A stretch of 22,956 nt of DNA from positions 1 through 22,956 of the forward strand of contig CAMIFA010000075.1 in the NCBI GenBank assembly GCA_946221495.1, given 5' to 3'. Positions within the stretch are counted from its first letter, which is position 1. Each line of letters starts with the position of its first letter. Below the pieces are notes generated by a model. The model had not been told where the DNA came from and did not search any database. It saw nothing but the letters and a program-made list of their open reading frames with translations. The translations under genes and the position numbers were made by a program. Positions 1-8,507 of this stretch are shown piece after piece. This DNA is from an uncultured cyanobacterium (GTDB taxonomy: Bacteria > Cyanobacteriota > Cyanobacteriia > Cyanobacteriales > Chroococcidiopsidaceae).

Positions 1-83
1 AAAAGCAGTCAGCTTATTAGTTAACAAAAGACATTCATGCTGCAATCAATTTATTTGGAATTAGTAAAGCTACTAGTGAGGAA

Positions 84-788
84 TTAGAGATAAAAGTCTA
101 TTTCTGGTTTAGCTGGAATATATTCTAGTCGCTCTAGTTCCGCAATTACCTTCGCAACGCTGTCCGCAACAGTTTCTTCAGAAGTGTAGCAAACAATATC
201 TGGATTTAAGGGTTCTTCGTAAGGATCATTAATTCCGGTAAAAGCTTTTATTTCTCCCTCTCTTGCCATAGCATAAAGTCCTTTCGTATCTCGTTGTTCG
301 CAAACTTCAAGAGGTGCATTTATATAAACTTCTATAAAGTTTTCAGTTGTCTTGCGAACTTCATCCCTTGCCTCTCGATAAGGACTAATTGCAGCTACGA
401 TTGTGATTACACGATTGCGACTCAGCAGATTAGCTACAAACCCTAGACGGCGGATGTTAATTTCGCGGTCTTCTCTACTAAAACCCAAGCCTTTTGAAAG
501 GTTGGTTCGTACTACGTCACCGTCTAGAACCTCAACTAGACAATTACGTTCTTTAAGTTCGCGTTCTACTCCTCTAGCGATCGTGGTTTTGCCAGAACCA
601 CTGAGTCCTGTAAGCCATAAAATTAAACCATTGGGTGGCTTTAAGTTAGGGAATAAACGCTCGTCGTAATTAGGAGCATCATCAACAACTTCTGAGCGGA
701 GCCAATCTTGCACCTTGCGCTTTACAGACATCTTAGTTAATTCCAGCAGTGATTGTGAACGATTCTTGAGACTGTCGGCAGAAATCAT
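84..788 (-). CDS. cysC: adenylylsulfate (APS) kinase with N-terminal extension
   Basis: APS kinase phosphorylates adenosine 5'-phosphosulfate with ATP to give PAPS, the second step of sulfate activation, in the cytosol. The 234-residue product has the Walker A loop GLSGSGKTT at residues 61-69, LDGDVVR at 88-94, the SREDREINIRR region near 104-114, ISPYREAR with the candidate phospho-acceptor Ser135, and the C-terminal KGLY and FTGINDPYE motifs, so the kinase domain is complete. Ordinary bacterial CysC begins only a few residues before the P-loop; here about 52 residues precede it, containing VQDWLRSEVVDD at 26-37. That extension resembles a separate 52-residue ORF at 21875-22033, which supports the upstream ATG at 788 over Met20. 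No clear Shine-Dalgarno is seen. No ATP sulfurylase gene is adjacent. The enzyme assignment is firm; the role of the extension is unknown. Confidence 0.95.
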   Translation of the reverse strand: MISADSLKNRSQSLLELTKMSVKRKVQDWLRSEVVDDAPNYDERLFPNLKPPNGLILWLTGLSGSGKTTIARGVERELKERNCLVEVLDGDVVRTNLSKGLGFSREDREINIRRLGFVANLLSRNRVITIVAAISPYREARDEVRKTTENFIEVYINAPLEVCEQRDTKGLYAMAREGEIKAFTGINDPYEEPLNPDIVCYTSEETVADSVAKVIAELERLEYIPAKPEIDFYL

Positions 789-950
789 GGAGTTCTCTAC
801 TAGCCTCTAATTAGTTACTATTTGAATTAAAATCTTAAATAAATCGCGATTAAAAGTCAAATATTTTCTAAAACATTTGTAATTTATATACAGTTTACAA
901 GCCATTATCATGGGAGAATAAATTAAGTCTCCTGTACAGAAGGTATTTCA

Positions 951-1751
951 ATGGCAACGCGAACCAGGGATTTGGCAGAACATGACCTGGTGAAGGTACT
1001 GGTTCAGAGTAACTATTTATTTAAAGGTTTAGATGCAGCTTGGGTGGCAAGCTACCTACATTCTCAAAGCGTTAAGGGAGCAAAATTGTATGCCAGCCAG
1101 CCGATATATACTGCTTTTCGGGTGGGAGAATCGCTAGATGTTTTGTATGCAATAGTCACAGGCGGTCCAGCGATCGTTCGGAGTACACCTTTGGATAGAG
1201 TTATTGGAATTACTTATCCAGGCAGTTGTTTTGGGATGCGGAGTTTACCTTTGAGCTATGGGTTAGTAAATTCTGCTTTCCCAAGCTTAGTGGAAGCCTA
1301 CAAAACTGCGGATGTAATTAAAATTCCTTTAAAAGCTGTTCAAGCTTTTTACCAAGATAGTGAAGAATTTCGCGATCGCTATCATTTGCTATTTGAACTG
1401 AGAGAAAAGTTCCAGTACCATCTGCTGAATTGCAGTACCTATCCACCCCAAGCAGTTGCTGCTTTGCTAAGAGCGCTGATTTATCAAGAGCGAGAACTAG
1501 GTAATCAACCAGAAACTGATGGAACTTACGCTTTCGATTTACCAATTGATGTTATTGCGCGTGCTAGTCAGCTCAACCATCGCACTGTAGAGCAAGTGCT
1601 GAAAGGAATGCGTCAAGCTAGATTGATTAAACAATCTCAGCCAAGTGATGTTTCAAGTGATATTGTGCGCGTAGTTGATCCTGAAGGCTTAAAGGAAACA
1701 TACAGTGCAACTAGGGATAAAGTTAATTGGTGGCCCCTGCGCGAGAAGTAG
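951..1751 (+). CDS. CRP/FNR-family transcriptional regulator
   Basis: The 266-residue protein has the two-part plan of the CRP/FNR superfamily. The N-terminal half (about residues 15-150) is a cNMP-binding-like beta-roll region, including VGESLDVLYAIVTGG and a glycine-containing YPGSCFGMRS stretch. The C-terminal part (about 160-240) is a winged-helix DNA-binding region with a recognition-helix-like segment, IARASQLNHRTVEQVLKGMR. I see no cysteine cluster of the FNR type and cannot identify a convincing cAMP-contacting Arg-Ser pair, so the ligand is unknown. The ATG at 951 follows AGAAGG by seven bases, a good ribosome-binding site. The gene stands alone, divergent from cysC with a 162-bp AT-rich gap. 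The fold-level call is likely; the target genes are not evident. Confidence 0.8.
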   Translation: MATRTRDLAEHDLVKVLVQSNYLFKGLDAAWVASYLHSQSVKGAKLYASQPIYTAFRVGESLDVLYAIVTGGPAIVRSTPLDRVIGITYPGSCFGMRSLPLSYGLVNSAFPSLVEAYKTADVIKIPLKAVQAFYQDSEEFRDRYHLLFELREKFQYHLLNCSTYPPQAVAALLRALIYQERELGNQPETDGTYAFDLPIDVIARASQLNHRTVEQVLKGMRQARLIKQSQPSDVSSDIVRVVDPEGLKETYSATRDKVNWWPLREK

Positions 1752-1754
1752 AGG

Positions 1755-1796
1755 TAGGGGATCTGGGGAGACAAGGGGACAAGGGGACTAGGGAAG
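1755..1796 (+). repeat. heptameric G-rich short tandem repeat
   Basis: Just after the CRP/FNR gene stop are about six degenerate seven-base units of the type GGGGACA (TAGGGGA, TCTGGGG, AGACAAG, GGGACAA, GGGGACT, AGGGAAG). This is the cyanobacterial short tandemly repeated repetitive (STRR) pattern. Confidence 0.6.
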
Positions 1797-1925
1797 AAAT
1801 TAATTTAATTTATTGTTAGGGTTCTAATTCACATATATATAGCTGCAAAAGTATATTGGTGGGTAACACCTTTAGGCTCAGTAAAAGGTTAAAGGTGAAT
1901 TTTGTGCTATGGAGAATTGTTAGTA

Positions 1926-2939
1926 ATGAAGACAATTTTGGAGCTACTGAAGGAGACATTTTCGGAATGGAGCAAAGATAAAGCATCGCGGCTAGCAGCA
2001 GCGTTGGCATATTACACAGTTTTCTCACTTGCACCGTTACTAATTATTGTGATTGCGATCGCCGGATCAGTATTTGGTGAAGAAGCAGCAAGAGGCGAGA
2101 TCGTAGGGCAAATTCAAGGCTTAGTTGGTAAAGATGGCGCGGAGTTCATCCAAACAGCGATTGAAAATGCCAATAAACCAGATACTGGGAGTATTGCCTC
2201 GATTATTAGCATCGTAGTCTTGCTATTTGGTGCATCTGGGATATTTGCCGAGCTGCAAGATGCACTTAATACAGTTTGGGAGGTACAGGCAAAACCAGAG
2301 CGCGGTTTAATTAACGTTATTCGTAACCGCTTTTTATCGTTCACAATGGTGTTAGGCGTTGGCTTTTTACTGCTTGTTTCCCTCGTCGCTAGTGCTGCTT
2401 TGGCAGCAACGGTCAATTTTTTCGGTCACTTGCTACCGCCAGGTCTTGATTTTGTTTGGCAGGTAGTAAATTTTATTGTTTCTTTTGTCGTAACTACGGT
2501 ACTGTTTGGGCTGATTTATAAAGTGCTACCAGATGTCAAAATTGGCTGGAGTGATGTCTGGATTGGAGCTGCGATTACCTCACTGCTATTCTCAATCGGT
2601 AGATATTTGCTGGGGCAATATTTAGGTAATAGTAGTTTTGGTTCAACTTATGGTGCGGCTGGTTCTTTAGTAGTTGTTTTAGCTTGGGTTTATTATGCGG
2701 CTCAGATTTTATTTTTTGGGGCTGAGTTTACTCAAGTTTATGCTAGAAAATACGGCTCTCAAATTGTGCCAAATAAAAATGCTGTATTTGTGACTGAGGA
2801 GGCGCGTACTCAACAAGGAATGAAGCCTAATCAGAATCAGCAAACGGGGAGAGGATCTGATAAATCGCGATCGCCTAACTTGATCAATCGCTTATTTCGC
2901 TCCTTTAACCAGTCCAAACGCTCAAACCGCAGGAGGTAA
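1926..2939 (+). CDS. YihY/BrkB-family inner-membrane protein
   Basis: The product is an integral membrane protein of the YihY/virulence factor BrkB family (once called RNase BN; that activity belongs to another protein). Family hallmarks are the N-terminal KASRLAAALAYYTVFSLAPLL helix, the glycine-rich FGASGIFAELQDALNTVWEV segment, and the late GSTYGAAGSLVVVLAWVYY and QILFFGAEFTQVY segments. Around six transmembrane helices are visible, followed by a hydrophilic, basic tail of about 60 residues. Length from ATG 1926 is 337 residues, normal to slightly long for the family. A TTG lies eight codons upstream in frame at 1902, but ATG 1926 preceded by GGAG is more likely. The function of the family is not settled. 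Confidence 0.88.
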   Translation: MKTILELLKETFSEWSKDKASRLAAALAYYTVFSLAPLLIIVIAIAGSVFGEEAARGEIVGQIQGLVGKDGAEFIQTAIENANKPDTGSIASIISIVVLLFGASGIFAELQDALNTVWEVQAKPERGLINVIRNRFLSFTMVLGVGFLLLVSLVASAALAATVNFFGHLLPPGLDFVWQVVNFIVSFVVTTVLFGLIYKVLPDVKIGWSDVWIGAAITSLLFSIGRYLLGQYLGNSSFGSTYGAAGSLVVVLAWVYYAAQILFFGAEFTQVYARKYGSQIVPNKNAVFVTEEARTQQGMKPNQNQQTGRGSDKSRSPNLINRLFRSFNQSKRSNRRR

Positions 2940-3022
2940 TAATCAGCAATCTTAACCACTGCTCAGGAGCAACCTTAACAGGTAAATTGGATGCGTGACT
3001 TACTTCGCAGGAGCCATAGGTG

Positions 3023-3910
3023 ATGAAAAAAAAGCGTCGTCTACCTTCAATAGTGCAGATTGTGAAGCAGCAGGATGGTCGTTTGAACATCGTAGGAATG
3101 GGCAAATGGTACTCTTACTGGCGTGATCCATACCATTTATTACTCACTATTCCTTGGTCTGGCTTCTTAGCACTAACTGTCTTAGGGTATCTAATTGCTA
3201 ATACTTTATTCGCCTTGGCTTACCTAGCGGGAGGCGATGGCATTGAAAACGCTCGTCCTGGTAACTTTTATGATGCCTTCTTCTTTAGTGTGCAGACAAT
3301 GGCTTCTATCGGCTATGGTGCTATGCATCCACGCACCGATTACGCGAATGTCGTAGTTACAATTGAGGCGCTGACGGGTTTAATGGGTTTAGCTATGGGT
3401 ACTGGGCTAATGTTTGCTCGGTTCTCTCAACCTACAGCGCGTGTGATGTTCAGCTCTGTAGCGGTTATTACTCCTTACGATGGCGTACCAACTTTGATGT
3501 TTCGGGCGGCTAATCAGCGCCGTAATCAAATTCTTGAAGCGCAGATGCGGGTGCGCTTAATGCGCGACGAAGTTAGCATCGAGGGGCAATTTATGCGTAG
3601 AGTCTACGACCTTACCCTAGTACGCAGCCAGAATCCGATGTTCTCGCTGTCTTGGACAGCGATGCATCCAATTGACGAGCAGAGTCCCCTCTATGGAGTT
3701 ACACCAGAGTTATTAGATCAGGCAGAAACTTCGCTTGTTGTTACGTTAAGTGGTCTTGATGAAACTGTTTCCCAAACAATCTACGCCCGTCACACTTATG
3801 TATGTAGAGATATTCTATGGAATATGCGTTTTGTAGATATTTTATCTAAAACTAAGGAAGGGAACCGCTTTGTTGACTACAGCCGTTTTCACGATGTAGT
3901 TTCTCTGTAA
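3023..3910 (+). CDS. inward-rectifier potassium channel (KirBac-like)
   Basis: The 295-residue protein has the plan of prokaryotic inward-rectifier K+ channels: a short amphipathic slide helix (about 31-45), TM1 (about 46-69), a pore helix and selectivity filter SIGYG at 95-99, TM2 (about 108-132), then a large beta-rich cytoplasmic domain to the C-terminus. The filter matches the K+-selective T/S-I-G-Y-G signature. It is preceded by DAFFFSVQTMAS and followed by MHPRTDYAN, as in KirBac proteins. It should sit in the plasma membrane as a tetramer and pass K+. A GTG precedes in frame at 3020, but ATG 3023 lies nine bases after AGGAG and is the better start. It follows the YihY-like gene by 83 bp on the same strand, so co-transcription is possible. 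Confidence 0.92.
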   Translation: MKKKRRLPSIVQIVKQQDGRLNIVGMGKWYSYWRDPYHLLLTIPWSGFLALTVLGYLIANTLFALAYLAGGDGIENARPGNFYDAFFFSVQTMASIGYGAMHPRTDYANVVVTIEALTGLMGLAMGTGLMFARFSQPTARVMFSSVAVITPYDGVPTLMFRAANQRRNQILEAQMRVRLMRDEVSIEGQFMRRVYDLTLVRSQNPMFSLSWTAMHPIDEQSPLYGVTPELLDQAETSLVVTLSGLDETVSQTIYARHTYVCRDILWNMRFVDILSKTKEGNRFVDYSRFHDVVSL

Positions 3911-4020
3911 GTAGGGCAAGGATTGAGTTGAGCGAAATTACCTTTATCACTAGATTTGAACTTAGAGGACGCAAAATAATAGAGTTTTAGGAAGTGTAGG
4001 TGCGATCGCTTAGACTACCC

Positions 4021-4221
4021 CTAAAGCCTTTTTATCCATGCTTTTAAAGATTCCTCGACTATCTCATCTAAATAACCAGTAATCCATTCATCTGCTTGCG
4101 TAAAGTGGTAAAGGGTCATTTCTCCTACCTCCTCCATCTTGCCAATCCCATTGGGTTGATGACCCCATGCCCAGAAACCCTCACAATCATCAGTAATACC
4201 AATTTGCATTCTGCCAACAGA
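4021..4221 (-). pseudogene. C-terminal part of the interrupted nuclease gene
   Basis: This is an open stretch in the same frame as the nuclease ORF upstream and separated from it only by one TAA codon at 4222-4224. It reads on from that stop as SVGRMQIGITDDCEGF and contains WAWGHQPNGIG, LYHFTQADEW and a C-terminal helix ending AWIKRL. The text across the stop (LWLPIPDRKR, stop, SVGRMQIGITDD) looks like one continuous domain. An ATG at 4209 could start a separate 62-residue peptide, but the only purine-rich sequence (AGAGG) is about 15 bases away. I favour a 3' remnant of one gene over an independent small gene. Confidence 0.6.
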
Positions 4222-5106
4222 TTACCTCTTGCGATCAGGGATAGGCAGCCATAGAAATAGTACAATTTTCTTCGATTTCCTCTCAAAACAAAACTCTGCA
4301 CATGGTTTGGTTTTTCCTCTTCCATATTTGATGCTTTTAGTTTCAGTTATCTCTTGTATGCGCTTATCAAAGCTAAGAATTTGTTCTCGAATCTTAAGTA
4401 TTTTTTCCTGCTCCTCAGTGTTGTAAGAACCTAGCCAATTTAATAATATCTGAGGTAGTTTAGGTAAATCTTCCTTAAAAATACTAAAATCTATTTCTCG
4501 ATAAAGTATCTCTGTTTTAATAACCTGTTCTGTATCTAGATTTTGTAGGTGTAGATAAAACTTATCAAACTCCTTTAGGACTATTACTTTCAAAAAATCA
4601 AAAACTAGCCTGTGATATTTTCTATTAATGTCATTATGTCTATGAAAACTCGGCGCAACTGCTACTAAACGAATGGGTTTGTCATAGTTAACTTCTTCTT
4701 GAAAGGGTTTCAACTCTAGCAAGGCATCATAATAACGAGTTAGCTGTTGAACGATATACCGATCTTCAGTGTTTTTCAACTCCAGCACTACTAATTGCTG
4801 ATTATCATCTGCTGCTAGGATGTCACAAACTTCACCTCTAACAAAGAATTGCCGTTTTAAAGGAGTTAAGTTAAATAGCAGCTTTAAGTTATCCCAAACC
4901 AAATCTTCTAAAGCTGCTTCATTAGCAAATCCCCAACCTTGCCCGGTTTTCTTTAAGTTGACACCAGTTAACATCTTGCTGCGCTTAATAGATAATTTTG
5001 TAATTTCTGGATAAAAGTTGATTTGGTTTAGCTGTGCGATCGCCTGACTTAATAAGCAACAATGTTTAAATACGTCACTAAGCTTAGAATGCCCATTTTT
5101 CAGCAT
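4222..5106 (-). CDS. PD-(D/E)xK nuclease-like protein (NucS/DUF91 type), prematurely stopped
   Basis: The 294-residue product carries a recognisable restriction-fold nuclease core: FFVRGEVCDILAADDNQQ followed by LVVLELKNTEDR. This gives the D...ExK arrangement of the PD-(D/E)xK superfamily and resembles the C-terminal domain of NucS (DUF91). An AALEDLVWDNLKLLF segment before it matches the helix that usually precedes such a core, and a QQLTRYYDALLE helix follows. The later part contains a predicted coiled stretch (about 215-255). The reading frame stops at TAA 4222-4224 but stays open in the same frame to 4021, so the ancestral protein was probably about 361 residues. The N-terminal catalytic core is intact and could still fold. 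The gene is divergent from the PanE-like gene with 83 bp between. DNA cleavage is inferred from the motif only. Confidence 0.68.
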   Translation of the reverse strand: MLKNGHSKLSDVFKHCCLLSQAIAQLNQINFYPEITKLSIKRSKMLTGVNLKKTGQGWGFANEAALEDLVWDNLKLLFNLTPLKRQFFVRGEVCDILAADDNQQLVVLELKNTEDRYIVQQLTRYYDALLELKPFQEEVNYDKPIRLVAVAPSFHRHNDINRKYHRLVFDFLKVIVLKEFDKFYLHLQNLDTEQVIKTEILYREIDFSIFKEDLPKLPQILLNWLGSYNTEEQEKILKIREQILSFDKRIQEITETKSIKYGRGKTKPCAEFCFERKSKKIVLFLWLPIPDRKR

Positions 5107-5189
5107 TAAATCTCACATCTAGTGTATTAGTCATCAGTGTTGTTTTAAGATCAATCAAAGGTAAATTATTTGTACGCCAGCAAACTTAA

Positions 5190-6143
5190 ATGGAGTCAAT
5201 AAACTCTAAGCTCAATTATCGCTACGCCATTTTAGGGACTGGTGCGGTGGGGGGATACTATGGCGCTTGTCTGCAAAAAGCAGGCTTAGATGTTCACTTT
5301 CTGCTGCATAAAGATTATGAATATGTTAGTAAGCACGGTTTAGTTATTGAGTCACCAGATGGTAACTTTACCCTTCCTGAAGTTAATGCTTATAATAATG
5401 TTGCTCAAATGCCGCGCTGCGATGTGGTAGTTGTGGCATTAAAAACGACACAAAATTATTTACTACCTCAATTATTACCTGCTGTAATTAAGGACGATGG
5501 TGTTGTTTTAGTATTGCAAAATGGCTTAGGAATTGAATATCAAGTTGCTGGCATTGTTGGACAAACAGTAATAGGTGGAATGTGCTTTCTCTGCTCTAAT
5601 AAAGTGAGAGCAGGACATATCCACCACTTGGACTATGGAGAAATTACACTAGGTCAATATGCTCCTAGTTATCAAGTCTGCGGTATTACAGAGCAGATGG
5701 AGCAAATTGCTGATGACTTTGAATCTGCTGGAATTAAGATCAAGCTAGCTGAAGATTTGCTTTTAGCTCGGTGGCGGAAACTTGTGTGGAATATTCCTTA
5801 CAATGGGCTTTCTGTAGTTCTCAATGCAATGACAGATGAGCTGATGGCTGACGTTTATGCCCGAGCTTTAGTTGAGCAGCTGATGCGTGAGGTTGTTGCT
5901 GCTGCTGCTAAGTGTGAACGCTTTATTCCTGATAGTTTTATTCAGGAAATGCTCGACCATACTACCAAAATGAAGCCCTACCGAACTAGCATGAAAATTG
6001 ACTACGATCAAGGGCGATTGCTAGAGGTGGAAGCTATATTCGGTAATCCATTACGGTTAGCTAAATCAGCAGGTGCTGAGTTGCCGCAAGTTTCTATGCT
6101 CTATCAGCAGCTAAAGTTTTTAGAGCGTAAAAATGACCGTTAA
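5190..6143 (+). CDS. 2-dehydropantoate 2-reductase family protein (PanE-like)
   Basis: The family reduces ketopantoate to pantoate with NADPH, a step in pantothenate and coenzyme A synthesis. The 317-residue protein starts with a Rossmann nucleotide-binding motif GTGAVGGYYG (residues 16-25), then VVVALKTTQN and LVLQNGLG, both typical of PanE. The C-terminal helical domain holds RWRKLVWNIPYNGLS, with candidate catalytic Lys197 and conserved Asn201 and Asn205, and IDYDQGRLLEVEAI near residue 275. Length fits the family. Many cyanobacteria carry more than one PanE homologue, so the physiological substrate of this copy is uncertain and I leave the symbol blank. It converges on the membrane GTPase gene across a repeat-filled gap. 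Confidence 0.88.
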   Translation: MESINSKLNYRYAILGTGAVGGYYGACLQKAGLDVHFLLHKDYEYVSKHGLVIESPDGNFTLPEVNAYNNVAQMPRCDVVVVALKTTQNYLLPQLLPAVIKDDGVVLVLQNGLGIEYQVAGIVGQTVIGGMCFLCSNKVRAGHIHHLDYGEITLGQYAPSYQVCGITEQMEQIADDFESAGIKIKLAEDLLLARWRKLVWNIPYNGLSVVLNAMTDELMADVYARALVEQLMREVVAAAAKCERFIPDSFIQEMLDHTTKMKPYRTSMKIDYDQGRLLEVEAIFGNPLRLAKSAGAELPQVSMLYQQLKFLERKNDR

Positions 6144-6170
6144 ATTTCTCTATTTATGCAAATTAATGGT

Positions 6171-6617
6171 ATATTTAATATTATTAATTTCATAATGAAA
6201 ATATAACTCGTTATGTATGGCGACACAGATTCCCATTATTAGATAATACACCAAATAAAATCTAATTACTAGCAACAATTATTAATATTTTTAATTCATT
6301 TAAAATAAATCACCAAAAACTATCAGCGGCTCTATTCGTGATATATTTAATATTGGAGAAATTTATAATGGAAATCTAAGCCGTAATGGATGAAAGCACA
6401 GATTTTCATTATTAAATAATACACCAAATCGGTACTTAAATAGCAATAAAATCAGCTAAATTTCAAAAATTTTAGATAATAAAAATATAATTGGCGCTTC
6501 TGCTACAAATTGTGTTATATTTAATAGTATCAATTTTAAAATCGGAATATTAGCTACAAACTAATAACGCACAGATTTTCATTATTAGATAGTACATCAA
6601 AGCGCCGCAAGTAGCAA
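6171..6617. repeat. three diverged tandem repeats of about 173 bp
   Basis: This AT-rich gap lies between two convergent genes. Three copies of a roughly 100-bp core begin with ATATTTAAT at 6171, 6343 and 6517. Each contains CACAGATT followed by CATTATTA and ACACCAAA (CACAGAT starts at 6224, 6397 and 6570), and each ends in TAGCAA at 6270, 6441 and 6612. The CACAGAT anchors are spaced 173 and 173 bases and the first anchors 172 and 174. The roughly 70-bp spacers are poorly conserved. No open frame runs through the units. The function is unknown. Confidence 0.85.
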
Positions 6618-6670
6618 TTCAAAAATATTAATCAACAAAAAATTTTAATAAAACTAAATAGAATTGATGA

Positions 6671-8200
6671 TTAAGGTTTAGGTTCAGAGTTATCAGTAAA
6701 AGGCTTAATTACCCGGGCGATCGCTTCAGTAACAAAAACCTTCACAAACTCATCACGCTTGTTGAGTTGAAATTGATGTTGAACAACTTCCGTAATACCA
6801 CCATCGCCCCAATCTTGGTCGTGGCGGAAATATTCAATAAAACTTTTACCAGCAATCCGAGTTAAATAAGCAGCAGTGACACCTTGAATTGCTCTACCAA
6901 CTACAAAAGTAGCTACATTTAACTGAAGTGCCGTTGACAGCAATTGAATTGCTCCTTTAACAATTCCCAGACTTGCCAAAGTCTTAGCTAAAGAAAGCGC
7001 TAACTCACGTCCGCGCTCCAAATTCAGTTCAGAGCCATAAATTCTACCAATTTCAACTACCATTTGGGCATTTACAGCAGCTGTAGCTAACAAATCAACG
7101 ACTGGCAACGGTGTAACGGAAACCACACCCGCGCCAATCCACTGATAGCGTTCCACCACCTTTTCAGCTTGGCGGCGGCGTTGGGCATCAATTAGCTTGC
7201 GGGCTTCTTCTCCTAAGCGCTGAGATTGCAGTAGGATATTATCTGCTACAAGGTCTTCTCCTTCTGCCCGCAGAACAGCCGCCATGCGTCGCAGTAGGGG
7301 CAAAATATCTGGATCTGGCTGTAAGGTTTCGCCGTCTTCTAGGGTTACTGATTGCGGATTAGCAGCGATCGCCACGACATCTGTAGTAGTAATAAAAGAG
7401 CGCACCCGTTCCCGTAACCGCGCCAAAATAATTTCCTTATCGGCTTCTAGATAAAGATCAGTTTTATTAAGCACAAGCAGCGATCGCTTGCCAATTTGAG
7501 CTAAAGCGCGTAGAGGCTGATATTCCGAACGCCGCAAATCGTTATCAACAACAAACAGCAACAAATCAGCTTCTGTAGCAAGTTGCCGTGCTAGTTGTTC
7601 GCGTTCGGTTCCAGCAACGCCAGCTTCTAAAATTCCTGGCGTATCTGTAATTAAAATTTTCCGATTCAATCCCTTGAGCTTCAGAGTATAAGTTTCTCCT
7701 ACCTCCGTTGTTCCCATCGGTGCATCTACTTTACCGATCATCCGTCCAATGATCGCATTCACCAAAGATGTTTTACCAGCAGAACCAGTGCCAAAAACTA
7801 CTACTTGTAATTGACCACGAGATAAAGTATCTTCAATTTCCTGTGAGCGACTAATTAAAGCTTGCCGCGCTACTTCATCTTGAATTTGATCTACCTGCTG
7901 CCGCACAGCTTTTAAAGTTTCTTCGGCAGCTTCAGTTTTAACTGCGGGAATCTGCACCTGGCGATTTTGGCGAAAGCGCGATCGCTTTTCTGCTTTCTGA
8001 AACAACAATACATAATAGACAAACGCTGCAATCAATGCTCCAATCAGCACAATTAGCAATAACAGCAGCAAATTACCTAACAGGGGAGAAGTCCAGGAAA
8101 CCACCCCGTAAAGCCGCGACAGGTTTTCAACCAACCACAACGTTAACCCTAAGATCAGGATCAGACCAACAATCAGCGTAACTAGGCGCGATAGGGGCAT
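6671..8200 (-). CDS. membrane-anchored Era-like GTPase with DUF697 domain
   Basis: The 509-residue protein begins with two hydrophobic helices (about 5-30 and 42-67), then a basic linker and coiled segment. A G domain follows with G1 GTGSAGKTS (about 137-145), a G2 candidate threonine in PMGTTEVGET, G3 DTPG (about 186-189) and G4 NKTD (about 245-248). The C-terminal part, with IGAGVVSVTPLPVVDLLATA and nearby helices, is of the DUF697/YcjF type. This domain order is common in cyanobacterial GTPases of unknown role. It probably acts at a membrane surface; the target is unknown. A TTG precedes the ATG at 8200 directly; ATG is preferred, and no clear ribosome-binding site is seen for either. Confidence 0.86.
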   Translation of the reverse strand: MPLSRLVTLIVGLILILGLTLWLVENLSRLYGVVSWTSPLLGNLLLLLLIVLIGALIAAFVYYVLLFQKAEKRSRFRQNRQVQIPAVKTEAAEETLKAVRQQVDQIQDEVARQALISRSQEIEDTLSRGQLQVVVFGTGSAGKTSLVNAIIGRMIGKVDAPMGTTEVGETYTLKLKGLNRKILITDTPGILEAGVAGTEREQLARQLATEADLLLFVVDNDLRRSEYQPLRALAQIGKRSLLVLNKTDLYLEADKEIILARLRERVRSFITTTDVVAIAANPQSVTLEDGETLQPDPDILPLLRRMAAVLRAEGEDLVADNILLQSQRLGEEARKLIDAQRRRQAEKVVERYQWIGAGVVSVTPLPVVDLLATAAVNAQMVVEIGRIYGSELNLERGRELALSLAKTLASLGIVKGAIQLLSTALQLNVATFVVGRAIQGVTAAYLTRIAGKSFIEYFRHDQDWGDGGITEVVQHQFQLNKRDEFVKVFVTEAIARVIKPFTDNSEPKP

Positions 8201-8507
8201 CAAGAGTTAGTGGCAAATATGACGGGTAGATAATTCTGATTTTAGTCTGCCTGCAGACCGAAAAAGCTATCAGCTATCAGCTAAGGATATAAGTCCCAAT
8301 TTTAGTAGTAGAGAAATTACACAGCGAAGCCCAAAGTTTTACGTGCATCAAGATTGAATCCCTACATTTACTGAGTGCTAAACGCTGATAGCTATATTGA
8401 CTCCTAACTTCTTGTTGATGGAATAGTCCTGAAATTCTACTATTTGCTAGAGGTTAGCAGCATCAATAATATGAGACATTTTGCCTACTTGTAGACATGA
8501 AAAGCTT
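8201..8507. other. intergenic region with AGCTATC heptamers and inverted copies
   Basis: This gap separates two divergent genes and must contain both promoters. AGCTATC is repeated head-to-tail at 8265-8282. An inverted copy, GCTGATAGCT, lies at 8384-8393, so a 10-bp stem is possible over about 100 bases. A small hairpin GTCTG-CCTG-CAGAC lies at 8245-8258. No gene or confident promoter was recognised. Confidence 0.5.

Noticed and set aside
6144..6670. CRISPR array for the repeated region
   Set aside because: The repeating core is about 100 bases, diverged between copies, with only three units, and no cas genes are nearby.
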